64,000 bases of DNA, taken from the NCBI RefSeq assembly GCF_004917065.1, contig NZ_SSYA01000002.1, forward strand, positions 473,897 to 537,896. The letters run 5' to 3'. This DNA is from Geomonas ferrireducens (GTDB taxonomy: Bacteria > Desulfobacterota > Desulfuromonadia > Geobacterales > Geobacteraceae). Below, in pieces: positions 44,872 through 53,814 of the stretch (its first letter is position 1; each line of letters opens with the position of its first letter). The translations under genes and the position numbers were made by a program. The notes under the pieces are model-generated. The model was given only the letters and a program-made list of their open reading frames with translations. It made no database searches and was not told the origin of the DNA.

Positions 44872-45613
44872 AGTCCCACCCCGGCTTGAACCTGTTCATC
44901 CTGCGGTCGATCTCCTCGCGGCCGAAGCCGCGCTCGAGCAGAAGCTCCAGTTCCTGTGCCACGTTCGCCTCTCGCACCGGGCCGCGGCACCCTTCGCAGG
45001 CTATGCCCGTTGCCGGGCAGCGCGCGTTGCATCCCCCCTGTATGACCGGCCCAAGGCACAACTCACCTTTTTCCAGAAGGAGGCAGAGGTTTTCCCTGCT
45101 GCGGCACTCGGTGCAGACCGGGTAGGACCGGACCGGCGGGAGGGTCCCGGCAAGAAGAGCGGCGAGCAGTTCTACGACCTCCTCCTTCTCGGGAGGACAG
45201 CCGCGTATGGTCCAGTCAACACTCACGAAATTGCCGAAGGGGGCCGGCGCGAAGCTCTCAGGCAGGCTCTCATGGCCCCCGTACACGGTCCGGAGCAGTT
45301 CCTGTCTCTGTGACTGGCCGTTGTTCATGGCTGCAACGCCGCCGAAAGCTGCGCAGGTTCCGACCGCAACGAGAAGGCGGCTCGCGTTTCTCAGGCTGAA
45401 GAGCATATCAAGATCTGCCGGTGTTGAAACGGCACCCTCGACGAGGGCGGCGTCGAACGGCCCTTCGCGGTGGCCGCCGCTTTGTGCCATCGGGAAATAA
45501 ACGAGCTCGAAACGCCGCAGCACATCCGGGAGTTCGTCCTCGCAGTTAAGTAGGGTGAGCTGACAACCGGAGCAGGCGGTGAGCCCAGCTATGGCAAGCC
45601 TTACAGGTTTCAC
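44855..45613 (-). CDS. hydD: NiFe hydrogenase small (delta) subunit
   Basis: This 252-residue iron-sulfur subunit passes electrons from the NiFe site. The N-terminal GLTACSGCQLTLLN is the proximal-cluster CxxC. VEGAVST, GTCAAFGGVAAM and RGCPPEKEEVVELL follow, all typical of the family. A C-terminal Cys-rich part (CTECRSRENLCLL, GGCNARCPATGIACEGCRGP) would hold the medial and distal [4Fe-4S] clusters. It has no Tat signal, consistent with a cytoplasmic enzyme. It overlaps both neighbouring hydrogenase genes. Confidence 0.92.
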   Translation of the reverse strand: MKPVRLAIAGLTACSGCQLTLLNCEDELPDVLRRFELVYFPMAQSGGHREGPFDAALVEGAVSTPADLDMLFSLRNASRLLVAVGTCAAFGGVAAMNNGQSQRQELLRTVYGGHESLPESFAPAPFGNFVSVDWTIRGCPPEKEEVVELLAALLAGTLPPVRSYPVCTECRSRENLCLLLEKGELCLGPVIQGGCNARCPATGIACEGCRGPVREANVAQELELLLERGFGREEIDRRMNRFKPGWDYEQRR

Positions 45614-46458
45614 AGCGCCTCCGGTATGTCTTTTAATTCACCGGCCCGAAAGACCGGACCGTCCACGCAGCAGAGTTTCTGGCCGATGGCGCAGTGGCAA
45701 CAGCGCCCCACGCCGCAGCGCATCCTGCGTTCGAGACTCAGCATGATACGCCCCGGCGCCACCCCAGCCTGCTCGAGATCGGCGATTAGGCAGCGATACA
45801 GGGGAGGGGGACCGCACACCGCAGCGTAGGTCGCCGGTGCGTCGAAACGGAATCCTTTCAGGAGATCCGGCAGCAGCCCCACCGCACAAGACTGGATGCC
45901 GTTCGTTTCCGGTGCGAAATCGACGGTGAGGTACAGTCGCATCTCCCCGCGTGCGGCGAGCGCCGCCATCTCCTCGCGAAACAGCATGAGCTTTGGCTGG
46001 CGGGCTCCGTACATCAGGGTGATCTCGCCGAAACGGTCGCGGTGCCTGAGAAGATGCATGAGGAGGGAGCGCAGCGGAGCAATGCCGAGCCCACCGGCGA
46101 GCAAGAGAACGGGATGGTCGGACATTTCCTCCATAGGAAATCCGTTGCCGAAAGGACCGCGGATGCCGAGCGGTGCACCCGGGAGCTGTTGGTGCAACAG
46201 CTCGGTCACGTGTCCCACGCGGCGCACGCATAGTTCAAGCGCTCCGTCTCCTCCCGGGAGGTCGGCTGGCGAAATCGGGACTTCTCCCGCGCCGGGAACG
46301 GAGATCTGAACGAACTGACCCGGGACGAAACGGGACAGCTGCGGGAGGGCCGCCTCCTCGGGGGCGATGCGGAAGAGTGCCGTATCCTCGGTGAGCTCAT
46401 GCCGCTCCAAAAGCCGCGCAGCGAACGGCAGGTGCATGTCTCTTACCCTTTCGCTCAT
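45610..46458 (-). CDS. hydG: Hydrogenase FAD/NAD(P)-binding (gamma) subunit
   Basis: This is the diaphorase module that exchanges electrons between NAD(P)H and the hydrogenase clusters. The 282-residue protein of the ferredoxin-NADP reductase/dihydroorotate dehydrogenase K family has an FAD region with FVPGQFVQISVPG, GIRGPFGNGF, the NAD(P) motif LLAGGLGIAPLRSLL and a C-terminal [2Fe-2S] pattern RRMRCGVGRCCHCAIGQKLCCVDGPVF. The ATG at 46458 was chosen because GGGGAGATG precedes it and it overlaps the previous stop (ATGA). The open frame continues upstream inside the neighbouring gene but has no matching residues there. Confidence 0.92.
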   Translation of the reverse strand: MSERVRDMHLPFAARLLERHELTEDTALFRIAPEEAALPQLSRFVPGQFVQISVPGAGEVPISPADLPGGDGALELCVRRVGHVTELLHQQLPGAPLGIRGPFGNGFPMEEMSDHPVLLLAGGLGIAPLRSLLMHLLRHRDRFGEITLMYGARQPKLMLFREEMAALAARGEMRLYLTVDFAPETNGIQSCAVGLLPDLLKGFRFDAPATYAAVCGPPPLYRCLIADLEQAGVAPGRIMLSLERRMRCGVGRCCHCAIGQKLCCVDGPVFRAGELKDIPEAL

Positions 46459-47429
46459 GGCGACATCTCCCCACCTGCCACACTGAAGAGCTCGCGCAGG
46501 TCGATGCCGACGGGACAAACGGCCTTGCAGCGTCCGCAGCCGACGCACGAGGTGATTCCCTGCAGCGGTGTGAAGCCGCAGTATTTGTGCAGGAAACGGT
46601 AGCGCAGACGGTCGAGACGCGTGGGGCGGAAGTTTGCGCCTGCCACCTCTCCGTGCGACGCGAAGAAGCAGTTGTCCCACTCCCTGATGCGTACTCCCCC
46701 GCCGTTAAGAGCGGGATACTCACGCACGTCGAAACAGTAACAGGTGGGACAGCAGACGGAACAGGCGCCGCAAGAGACGCAGGTGTCGGCGAACTTCTGC
46801 CAGAGCGGGTTGTCCGAGAAGCGCAGTTCAGGGTCCTGGGGGGCGACGCCCGTTCCGGGATGCAGCGCTGCCAACGACTGAGGGACGTCGGCTGCGCTGA
46901 ACAGATCAGCTGCCGCCGCGGCGATCTCTTCCCCCCGCGCGGTAACCGCAGAGAAGATGTAACCGCCCTTAATTGTCGTGAGGAATGCGTCGCAGTTCGC
47001 TTCGGAATTCGGTGCAGAGCAGAAACAGAAATCGTCAGGCTCGCAGGAGATGCCGACTAAGGTGAGCCGCGCCCTGCGCGCCGCATACCCCGGATCGGTG
47101 TTCTCGCCGAGGAAAACGAGGTCCAGGTAGGCGATCCCGGCCAGGTCGCACGGATGAAGGGCGAAAAGGACGATGGCGGGGGGGGCTTCGGCTGGCTCGG
47201 CGTAGCGTCCCTCCCGGTAGCTCAAGAGTTGTTCCCGGAAGGGGAGTAGGTATTTCTTCGGGGGGATCTGGGTTCTGCGGTAATCGATCCGCAGTTGCGA
47301 GGGGGCCGCGATGGGTGCGAAGGTGGTGACTCCGGCGTCGGTCACGGTCGGACCGTGCAGTTCGCCGAACAGCCTTAGCGTCTCAAGGAAACTGCTTAGC
47401 TGTGTCGCTTCGAGGAAGGACTTCTCCAT
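46455..47429 (-). CDS. hydB: Hydrogenase 4Fe-4S (beta) subunit
   Basis: This 324-residue protein of the sulfhydrogenase beta/anaerobic sulfite reductase A family carries two ferredoxin clusters near the C-terminus: CVSCGACSVCCPTCYCFD and CVGCGRCKAVCPVGIDLREL. The N-terminal two-thirds holds ALHPCDLAGIAYLDLVFL, typical of the family. The ATG at 47429 follows AAGGGGG; the ATG six codons earlier is possible. It is the first gene of the four-gene hydrogenase operon. Confidence 0.9.
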   Translation of the reverse strand: MEKSFLEATQLSSFLETLRLFGELHGPTVTDAGVTTFAPIAAPSQLRIDYRRTQIPPKKYLLPFREQLLSYREGRYAEPAEAPPAIVLFALHPCDLAGIAYLDLVFLGENTDPGYAARRARLTLVGISCEPDDFCFCSAPNSEANCDAFLTTIKGGYIFSAVTARGEEIAAAAADLFSAADVPQSLAALHPGTGVAPQDPELRFSDNPLWQKFADTCVSCGACSVCCPTCYCFDVREYPALNGGGVRIREWDNCFFASHGEVAGANFRPTRLDRLRYRFLHKYCGFTPLQGITSCVGCGRCKAVCPVGIDLRELFSVAGGEMSP

Positions 47430-47587
47430 TTTTACCCCCTTGCACAAGGCTCAATTTTATCGGCGGAGAAGGCAAAGGCAAGTGCAGTACTGAGACGGCA
47501 AGCGTTACAGGGTCTGATTGTGAGGTGAAACGGTATTTTTCACTGCTGTTTTTTGACTTCGACCGGCTTAGGTGCTACAGAAACTAT

Positions 47588-48370
47588 ATGGAGAAAGATT
47601 TTACTGACTATCACTGCCATATCCTGCCTGCCGTTGACGACGGTGCGACCGATCTTGAAGAGTCCATTGCCATCGCTAGGATCCTCAGTGAGTTCGGATT
47701 CGGTACCGTAGTCTGCACCCCGCACATGATCCGTGGTTGCTTTGAGAATAATCCGGCCCGCGTTACCAGCGCGGTGAACGTGCTGCAGGGGCATATAAGC
47801 GACGCCGGCATCCCCCTTCAACTCGTGCCGGGTTGCGAACACTATCTCGACGAGTATCTGCCTGAGTTGCTGCTCGAATCGGTTCATGCCCGGCCGGAGG
47901 ATAGGAGGATGCTGGTGGAGGTCCCCTTTCGGGACGGCCCGGAACTACTGCACCCCATGGTGGAGAGATTCTTCCGGCTCGGCCTTGAACCCTTGATAGC
48001 ACATCCGGAGCGGTGCCACGCTTTCGAACCGCAGGTGCGTGAGCAAGGCCTGCACGGAGCGCTTTGCTCCGTTATGGGATGGCAGAAAACGCCCGAACTG
48101 TCGGACGACTCGACGATCATGGCTATGAAACGAGCGGGTTGCGTGTTTCAGGGGAACCTCGGCAGCTTCGCCGGACGTTACGGGAACGAGGTCCGGGAGC
48201 GTGCCCTGCTGTTTCTGCGTCACGGTCTATATTCCTGCATCGGCAGCGACGCTCATCGTCCCGAAGGTCTCGCCGAGATGCTGCAAAAAGGGAAGGAGGC
48301 CATAACGGCCGAGTTGGGGGTGGAGCCCGCCAGAGCGCTATTGCGTGGCGCCCTCCTGCAGTCACAGTAG
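47588..48370 (+). CDS. PHP-type protein tyrosine phosphatase (CpsB/CapC/YwqE-like)
   Basis: This 260-residue metal-dependent phosphatase has the N-terminal DYHCHILPAVDDGATDLEESI (metal-binding HxH and Asp). VCTPHMIRGCFENN, LVPGCEHYLDEYLPELL, VEVPF, GLEPLIAHPERC, FQGNLGSFAGRYG and CIGSDAHRPEGL follow. CpsB enzymes dephosphorylate BY-kinases that control capsule or exopolysaccharide export, but no such cluster lies nearby. The ATG at 47588 has only a weak AGGTG upstream; it begins exactly at the family N-terminus. Confidence 0.88.
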   Translation: MEKDFTDYHCHILPAVDDGATDLEESIAIARILSEFGFGTVVCTPHMIRGCFENNPARVTSAVNVLQGHISDAGIPLQLVPGCEHYLDEYLPELLLESVHARPEDRRMLVEVPFRDGPELLHPMVERFFRLGLEPLIAHPERCHAFEPQVREQGLHGALCSVMGWQKTPELSDDSTIMAMKRAGCVFQGNLGSFAGRYGNEVRERALLFLRHGLYSCIGSDAHRPEGLAEMLQKGKEAITAELGVEPARALLRGALLQSQ

Positions 48371-48525
48371 GGTGCGGCACTGCCGCAAAAAACAGCAAAT
48401 GACCGCTGCGCTGGGCCGGGCTCGCTTGCCACTGTTTCAATAAACACGGAGAAACACGCCTTTTTCGCGTTTACCACATCTGGAACGGAACCTGCTAGAA
48501 GATGGCCATCACAGCGAGGTGAGCC

Positions 48526-49209
48526 ATGCCCCTTCTGAGCAGTGCCGATTGCGACGCCATCATCCTCTCCATCAAGGTAGCCTTTACGGCGACCCTTATC
48601 AGTCTCCCGCTGGGCTTTCTCTATGCCTACCTGATGACCTTCTTCCGCTTCCGGGCCAAGGTACTGCTCGAGGTGTTGGTCAACCTTCCGCTCACCCTGC
48701 CTCCCGTGGTCATGGGTTACCTGCTGCTCGTCTCCCTCGGCAGAAACGGGTGGCTTGCGCCTCTGCTCGATCTTTTCGGCGTGCGCCTCATCTTCACCTG
48801 GAAGGCCGCGGTTCTTGCGTCGGCCATCGTCGGCTTTCCGCTTCTGGTCAGATCCATCAGGATAGCCATGGAGGGGATCGACGGGAGGCTGGTGCAGGCA
48901 TCGCGCACCTTGGGCGCCGGGCCCATTGACACGCTCCTCTCCGTGATCCTACCCATGTCCGTCTCCGGCGTCGTCTCCGGGGCGTCGCTCATGTTCGCGA
49001 GAAGCCTCGGCGAATTCGGCGCCACCATCATCGTCGCCGGGAACATGCCCGGCAGCACCCAGACCATTCCCCTCGCCATCTACGACTACGCCTCCTCGCC
49101 GGGCGGAGAGCGGGCCGCCCTTTCTTTGTGCGCCGTCGCAGTCGGCATTTCCGTGTTCGTCCTTAGCGGGCACGAGGCGCTCGTCAAGCGCCTGGCAAGG
49201 AGGACCTGA
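48526..49209 (+). CDS. modB: Molybdate ABC transporter permease
   Basis: ModB forms the membrane channel for molybdate (or tungstate) uptake. The 227-residue protein has five predicted membrane helices and the EAA-type cytoplasmic loop in ASRTLGAGPIDTLLSVILPMSVSGVVSGASLMFARSLGEFGATIIVAGNMPG. PLTLPPVVMGYLLLV is characteristic of ModB. AGGTGAGCC precedes the ATG, and it overlaps modC by 1 bp. The expected binding-protein gene modA is not adjacent. Confidence 0.93.
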   Translation: MPLLSSADCDAIILSIKVAFTATLISLPLGFLYAYLMTFFRFRAKVLLEVLVNLPLTLPPVVMGYLLLVSLGRNGWLAPLLDLFGVRLIFTWKAAVLASAIVGFPLLVRSIRIAMEGIDGRLVQASRTLGAGPIDTLLSVILPMSVSGVVSGASLMFARSLGEFGATIIVAGNMPGSTQTIPLAIYDYASSPGGERAALSLCAVAVGISVFVLSGHEALVKRLARRT

Positions 49210-50267
49210 TGGAGCTGAGTCTCACTCTCCGTAAGAGTTTCGGAGGTCCCTTCAACCTCGATCTCGACTGCACGGCGTCCGGGAGCCAGGTCGGCATCTT
49301 CGGCGCCTCCGGTAGCGGCAAGTCCACCCTGGTGAAGATGATCGCCGGACTCGAGAGGCCCGAAGAGGGGGAGATATGGCTGGATGGCGAGTGCCTGTTC
49401 AGCAGCAAAAGGGGGATAAACGTACCGCCGCAGCGGCGCTGCATCTCGCTCGTCTTCCAGGATGCCTGCCTGTTCCCGCACTTAAGCGTCGAGGCGAACT
49501 TAAGGTACGGGTACAAAAGGAGCGGGGTGGGGCGGCGCTACGTCGATTTCGCCACGCTGGTGTCGGTGCTCCAGCTCGGGGAACTTCTGGGGCGCGGCGT
49601 GAACCGCCTCTCGGGAGGGGAACGTCAGCGCGTGGCGCTCGGGCGCGCTATTCTGGCCAATCCGCGCCTCCTGCTCATGGACGAGCCCCTCTCCGCGCTC
49701 GATGACGGCCTCAAGCTGCAGATCATTCATTACCTGAAACGTGCCGGTGAAAGGTTCGGGATTCCTTACCTTTTCATCTCGCACTCGCTCCTTGAAATCC
49801 GGCTCATGACGGACCGGGTCATCTCGATGGCGGGCGGCCGCGTGCTGGCTCAGACGACGCCGGAAGAGCTCGCGCGTGAGCGGATGGGGGGAAGCCAGGT
49901 AGGTTACATCAACGTGCTGCAGCTGGAGAAACTGCGCAAGATGGGTGGGCTGTACGTGTACCGGTGGGGGCTGGAGGAGCTCTTCATCTCTGCCGGGGAC
50001 GAGGAGCCTATGGCGGTCTTCGAGCTATCCTCGCGCGACATCATCCTGTTCACGCGCCACCCAGAGGCGGTGAGCGCCAGGAACCTTTTGAAATGCACCG
50101 TGGTTGACACCTTCCCGTCCGGGAACAAGGTGGGGGTGGAACTGCGCTGCGGCCACGAGACCCTGATTGCCGAGGTAGTGGTCCAGGCCGCGGACGACCT
50201 GGCCATCCAGGCGCGCAACGAGGTGTACGCCGTGATCAAGGCGGCCTCTTTCAGGCGCCTCAGCTGA
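49209..50267 (+). CDS. modC: Molybdate ABC transporter ATP-binding protein
   Basis: ModC powers molybdate import. In the 352-residue protein, Walker A is GASGSGKST, the signature is LSGGERQRVALGRAIL, Walker B is LLLMDEPLSALD, and the switch His lies in FISHSLLEIRL. The region after residue 260 (SSRDIILFTRHPEAVSARNLLKCTVV...VELRCGHETLIAEVV) is a TOBE/Mop domain that binds molybdate for feedback. ATG overlaps the modB stop. It ends 3 bp from the convergent mnmA gene with no terminator visible between them. Confidence 0.93.
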   Translation: MELSLTLRKSFGGPFNLDLDCTASGSQVGIFGASGSGKSTLVKMIAGLERPEEGEIWLDGECLFSSKRGINVPPQRRCISLVFQDACLFPHLSVEANLRYGYKRSGVGRRYVDFATLVSVLQLGELLGRGVNRLSGGERQRVALGRAILANPRLLLMDEPLSALDDGLKLQIIHYLKRAGERFGIPYLFISHSLLEIRLMTDRVISMAGGRVLAQTTPEELARERMGGSQVGYINVLQLEKLRKMGGLYVYRWGLEELFISAGDEEPMAVFELSSRDIILFTRHPEAVSARNLLKCTVVDTFPSGNKVGVELRCGHETLIAEVVVQAADDLAIQARNEVYAVIKAASFRRLS

Positions 50268-50270
50268 GCG

Positions 50271-51350
50271 TCAGAGGATCCAGCCGCCGCCTACGACCCG
50301 GTCGCCGTCGTAGAGGACCGCGGCCTGTCCAGGAGTGACGCCGGATTGCGGGGTGTCGAAGGTGATCCTGAGCCTGCCGTCCGCCTGCAGCTCGGCGCGG
50401 CAAGGAACCGGCTGCTGCCGGTAACGGATGCTGCAGGCACCGCGGAATACCCCGGAGATGGGGGTGCCGGTCCAGGTGAGCTGGTCGGCGAGCAGTTCTG
50501 TCTTTAAAAGCTCTTCTTTCGGCCCCACCACGACCCGTGCGTTTTCGGCATCAAGGGCCGTCACGTAGAGAGGCTCCTTCCAGGCGATGCCGAGCCCGCG
50601 CCGCTGCCCCACCGTGTAGTGGTGGATGCCGTCGTGGCCTGCCAGCCTCTTTCCCTCGCGGTCGACGATGTCGCCGCCGGGGTTTGTGACGCCACGCTCC
50701 TCGAGAAAGCGGACGTAGTCGTTGTCAGGGATGAAGCAGATCTCCTGGCTTTCCTGCTTGCTTGCCACCGGGAGGCCGAAGCGTGCCGCCAGGGCGCGCA
50801 CCTCGGGTTTTTCCATCCTCCCCACCGGGAAGATGGTGCGCGAGAGCTGCTCCTGGTTCATGGCGAAGAGGAAATAGGTCTGGTCCTTGCGGGGATCGTG
50901 TCCCTTGCACAGCTGGAACACGCCGTCCTCGTCCTGCTCGATCCGGGCGTAGTGGCCGGTGGCGAGAAGGTCTGCATTCAGGGCGTCGGCCGTCTCGAGG
51001 AGCAGGCCGAACTTTATCCTTTCGTTGCAGCGTGCGCAGGGGTTCGGGGTGCGCCCGGACGCGTACTCGGCGACGAAGTCGTCGATGACAAGTTCCTGGA
51101 AGCGACCGCGCATGTCGATCACCTGGAAGGGAATGCCGAGCTTCTTGGCGACCCGCGCCGCGTCCATGACGTCGGTGAGCGAGCAGCAGGTCTTGCCGCC
51201 TGACGGGCTGTGCTCGGGACGGTCGTAGAGCTGCAGCGACACGCCGATCACATCGTAACCCTGTTCCTTCAAAAGAGCGGCGGTCACCGAGGAATCGACG
51301 CCGCCGCTCATCGCCACTAATACCCTTTTTCTGTCTGACATCTCTTTCAT
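50271..51350 (-). CDS. mnmA: tRNA-specific 2-thiouridylase
   Basis: MnmA thiolates U34 of Lys, Glu and Gln tRNAs. In the 359-residue protein, the PP-loop is VAMSGGVDSSVTAALL, the first catalytic Cys lies in NPCARCNERIKF, and GHYARIEQDEDG and KDQTYFLFAMNQEQLSRTIFPVG follow. The second Cys lies in ACSIRYRQQ. Start choice between ATG 51350 and ATG 51341 is open. It sits 21 bp after a TusA-like gene, so sulfur may be handed from that protein or from a cysteine desulfurase encoded elsewhere. Confidence 0.95.
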   Translation of the reverse strand: MKEMSDRKRVLVAMSGGVDSSVTAALLKEQGYDVIGVSLQLYDRPEHSPSGGKTCCSLTDVMDAARVAKKLGIPFQVIDMRGRFQELVIDDFVAEYASGRTPNPCARCNERIKFGLLLETADALNADLLATGHYARIEQDEDGVFQLCKGHDPRKDQTYFLFAMNQEQLSRTIFPVGRMEKPEVRALAARFGLPVASKQESQEICFIPDNDYVRFLEERGVTNPGGDIVDREGKRLAGHDGIHHYTVGQRRGLGIAWKEPLYVTALDAENARVVVGPKEELLKTELLADQLTWTGTPISGVFRGACSIRYRQQPVPCRAELQADGRLRITFDTPQSGVTPGQAAVLYDGDRVVGGGWIL

Positions 51351-51371
51351 TCCCGCTGAAGCGCCTGCCTC

Positions 51372-51596
51372 TTAATCCGAACCCTTTTCCAAGAGGAGGG
51401 TGTAGTAGCCCTCCTGCTCCTTCAGCCCGAGCAGCTTGTGCCCCTCGTCCTTCAGGCTTCGCGGTACGTTCTTGACCGGCTCCCCGTCATCGAGCAGAAA
51501 CTCGACGGTGGTCCCCGCCTCGATGTCCTCGAGCTCGAGTTTGGCCATGACGAAGTTGGTCGGGCAGGTAACGCCCCTTAAATCGATGGTTTGCAT
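51372..51596 (-). CDS. TusA-like sulfur relay protein
   Basis: This 74-residue protein has the TusA/SirA fold. The N-terminal persulfide-carrying Cys lies in IDLRGVTCPTNFVMAKLELEDI, and the CPTNF variant replaces the usual CPxP. LLDDGEPVKNVPRSLKDEGH follows. It probably carries sulfane sulfur between the enzymes of this cluster or to MnmA. It lies 21 bp from the sulfite reductase gene and shares its strand and likely operon. Its exact partner is inferred from position. Confidence 0.88.
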   Translation of the reverse strand: MQTIDLRGVTCPTNFVMAKLELEDIEAGTTVEFLLDDGEPVKNVPRSLKDEGHKLLGLKEQEGYYTLLLEKGSD

Positions 51597-51617
51597 GATG
51601 TTTCCTTTACGGATGCT

Positions 51618-52562
51618 TCAGGCCTGGCCCGGAAGCGGTATCTGGTTGACGATGACCTGGGGAGCGGTGGTCTCGGCTACGACGAAGTCGGCGAAGTCGC
51701 GGCGCAGATGGTCGAGCAGCGACTGCCACCCCTCGCGGATGATGATGTCGCCCAGACGCACCCGTCCGGCCCCTTCCGCCTTCTCCTGGTACCAGGCGAG
51801 CACTGCGGCGATGAAGTCTACGGCACGCTCTTCCGGAACGAAGGTGGCGTAAAGCGTTCCCACCAAGGGGCGGCGCCCCCACTTCCCGCCGATGCGGACC
51901 GTGTACCCTTTTTTCGCCGCGCTCCAGGCGCTGGTGGGGCAGACCTTGATGCAGTCGCCGCAGTAGATGCATTTTTTTGCGTCGAATACCGGCTTGCCGT
52001 CCGCCATGGCGAGGGCGCCCTCGGTGCACGACTTAGCACACAGCCCGCAGCCGATGCAGGCGTCCGCCTCAAGCCTCGGCCAGACCGCACCCTGGAACCC
52101 GACGTCGTTGGTGGCCGACTTGGGACAGTCGAAGGGGCAACCGGCGAAACATACCTTGAACTTGTGATGGCCGGTGGCGGTGCCGAAGAGCTTGTCGTCC
52201 ACCTCGAGCGCCGACTTCTGGGTGTCCACGAGGCCGTTGGGGTTGTACTCGCAGCCGCCGCAGGCGGTCGGAACGCGCACCCGGGCGCCGCAGGAGGCGA
52301 CCTTCTGCTGCTCTTCGCCCAGTTCCGCGACCACCGCGTCGAAATCGGCGAAGTTCACGTTGATGAGCTCGATGGACTGGCGCACCGACAGGTGCACGTA
52401 ACCCTTGCCGTACTTCTGTGCAACTTCCGCGATCTTCGCCAGACGGTCCACCGAAAGCCTCCCGCCAGGGACGCGCAGGCGCACCGTGAACAAATCTTTG
52501 CCGCGCTCCTTGATGAAGCCGCCTGCCTTCAGGTTCCTCAGATCTATCTTCTGTTCTGCCAA
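51618..52562 (-). CDS. Small sirohaem sulfite/nitrite reductase with two ferredoxin clusters
   Basis: This 314-residue reductase has an N-terminal ferredoxin-like half domain, the sirohaem/[4Fe-4S] cysteines in CGARVRVPTACGGCEYNPNG and CFAGCPFDCPKSATND, and inserted clusters CIGCGLCAKSC and CIYCGDCIKVCP. This is a compact anaerobic form, smaller than assimilatory CysI. Flanked by a sulfur carrier, its activator and metY, it most likely reduces sulfite to sulfide for assimilation. The sequence alone does not exclude nitrite as substrate. Confidence 0.9.
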   Translation of the reverse strand: MAEQKIDLRNLKAGGFIKERGKDLFTVRLRVPGGRLSVDRLAKIAEVAQKYGKGYVHLSVRQSIELINVNFADFDAVVAELGEEQQKVASCGARVRVPTACGGCEYNPNGLVDTQKSALEVDDKLFGTATGHHKFKVCFAGCPFDCPKSATNDVGFQGAVWPRLEADACIGCGLCAKSCTEGALAMADGKPVFDAKKCIYCGDCIKVCPTSAWSAAKKGYTVRIGGKWGRRPLVGTLYATFVPEERAVDFIAAVLAWYQEKAEGAGRVRLGDIIIREGWQSLLDHLRRDFADFVVAETTAPQVIVNQIPLPGQA

Positions 52563-52598
52563 AACGCTCTCCTGTTCGATAGCAAAGGGTAGGGGGAC

Positions 52599-53000
52599 CT
52601 ACCCTGCGATAGTAAGTTGTACGGGCTCCACGACCCCGGCGGTGATCCGGAACGCCTTAGCCACCGGCTTGTCCGGCTGCTCGAGCGAGACGATCAGGTG
52701 GCAGACGTTCGGGGTGAGGGCGAGCCGGATGTCCTCCTGGGAGGGGCGGGGCGGCGACTCGGGGTGCGAGTGGTAGATGACCAGCATCTCCTCGCCCGCG
52801 GCGCGCATCGCCTTCACTACGGCGAATTGCTCCTTCGGGTCCATGGTGAAGTGTTCGTTGCTCGCGTCGGTGTTGGTCATGGGGTAGCGCGTGGTGATGC
52901 GGTGTCCGATCCCACCCATCATGCCGCATACCTCGAGGGGGAAACCCTCGCGCGCCTGGACGATGGTCGACTCCAGTATCTCCCTGGGGATCTCCAGCAT
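52599..53000 (-). CDS. JAMM/Mov34 metalloprotease (HcyD-like, sulfur-carrier processing)
   Basis: This 133-residue zinc peptidase has a complete JAMM motif: Glu23 in PLEVCG, His77-Ser-His79, then seven residues to Ser87 and Asp90 (HSHPESPPRPSQED). Small stand-alone JAMM enzymes of this kind, such as Mycobacterium Mec and Wolinella HcyD, trim or cleave ThiS/MoaD-like carriers. The neighbouring carrier ends GGGRP, so removal of the last two residues is the obvious task. It lies 1 bp from the activating-enzyme gene. Confidence 0.92.
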   Translation of the reverse strand: MLEIPREILESTIVQAREGFPLEVCGMMGGIGHRITTRYPMTNTDASNEHFTMDPKEQFAVVKAMRAAGEEMLVIYHSHPESPPRPSQEDIRLALTPNVCHLIVSLEQPDKPVAKAFRITAGVVEPVQLTIAG

Positions 53001-53001
53001 G

Positions 53002-53814
53002 CTAGTGCCCCAGGTCGCAGACCGTCAGGGCGTCGAGCTCGTCCTTCACCTCGGTGATGGTGGGGTGCTCGCCGCAGATCGGGCATTTCGGGCTCTTGCG
53101 GATGGGAACCTCGCGGAAGCGCATGCGCAGGGCGTTGTAGGTGAGGAGCCTGCCGTGCAGAAGGTCCCCGATGCCCAGGAGGTACTTGATCGCCTCGGTC
53201 GCCTGCAGGGTTCCGATGATGCCGGGGAGGACGCCGATGACCCCCGCCCTGGAGCAGGTGGGGATGACGTCTTTGGGGGGAGGTTCCGGGAAGACGCAGC
53301 GGTAGCAGGGAGATTCACCCGGGGCCACCGTGAAGGTCTGCCCGTCGAACTGCAGGATCCCCCCGTGCGAGTAGGGCTTGCCGGCAAGCACGCAGGCGTC
53401 GTTGATGAGGAACTTCGCCGCGAAATTGTCGGTGCCGTCGATGACGAAGTCGTACCCCTCGATCATGGAGATGATGTTGTCCGCGTTGACCCAGGTCTCA
53501 TAGGTGACCACGTTCAGATCCGGGTTGATGGCGAGCATCTTCTCCTTGGCCGAAAGGACCTTGGCCTTGCCGACGTCCGGGGTGCTGTGGATGATCTGGC
53601 GCTGCAGGTTGGAGAGGTCGACCTGGTCGGCGTCCGCGATGCCGATGGTCCCGACGCCTGCTGCGGCGAGATACAGCGCGATCGGGGAGCCGAGGCCGCC
53701 GGCGCCGATCACCAGCACCTTGCCGTTCATAAGCTTCAGCTGTCCCTTGCCGCCGACCTCTTTAAGAAGGATGTGACGCGAATAGCGGTTGATCTGCTCT
53801 TCGGTGAGCTTCAC
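53002..53814 (-). CDS. ThiF/MoeB/HesA family adenylyltransferase (HcyF-like)
   Basis: This 270-residue E1-like enzyme adenylates the C-terminal Gly of a ThiS/MoaD-type carrier so it can receive sulfur. Marks are INRYSRHILLKEVGGKGQLKL, the nucleotide loop VIGAGGLGSPIALYLAAAGVGTIGIAD, DQVDLSNLQRQIIH, the Asp in VIDGTDNFAAKFLIN, and PTCSRAGVIGVLPGIIGTLQA-type crossover Cys. The zinc pairs are CYRC and CPIC. The start is GTG overlapping the carrier stop (GTGA), so carrier and activator are translated together. It lacks the rhodanese domain of longer homologues. Confidence 0.93.
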   Translation of the reverse strand: MKLTEEQINRYSRHILLKEVGGKGQLKLMNGKVLVIGAGGLGSPIALYLAAAGVGTIGIADADQVDLSNLQRQIIHSTPDVGKAKVLSAKEKMLAINPDLNVVTYETWVNADNIISMIEGYDFVIDGTDNFAAKFLINDACVLAGKPYSHGGILQFDGQTFTVAPGESPCYRCVFPEPPPKDVIPTCSRAGVIGVLPGIIGTLQATEAIKYLLGIGDLLHGRLLTYNALRMRFREVPIRKSPKCPICGEHPTITEVKDELDALTVCDLGH

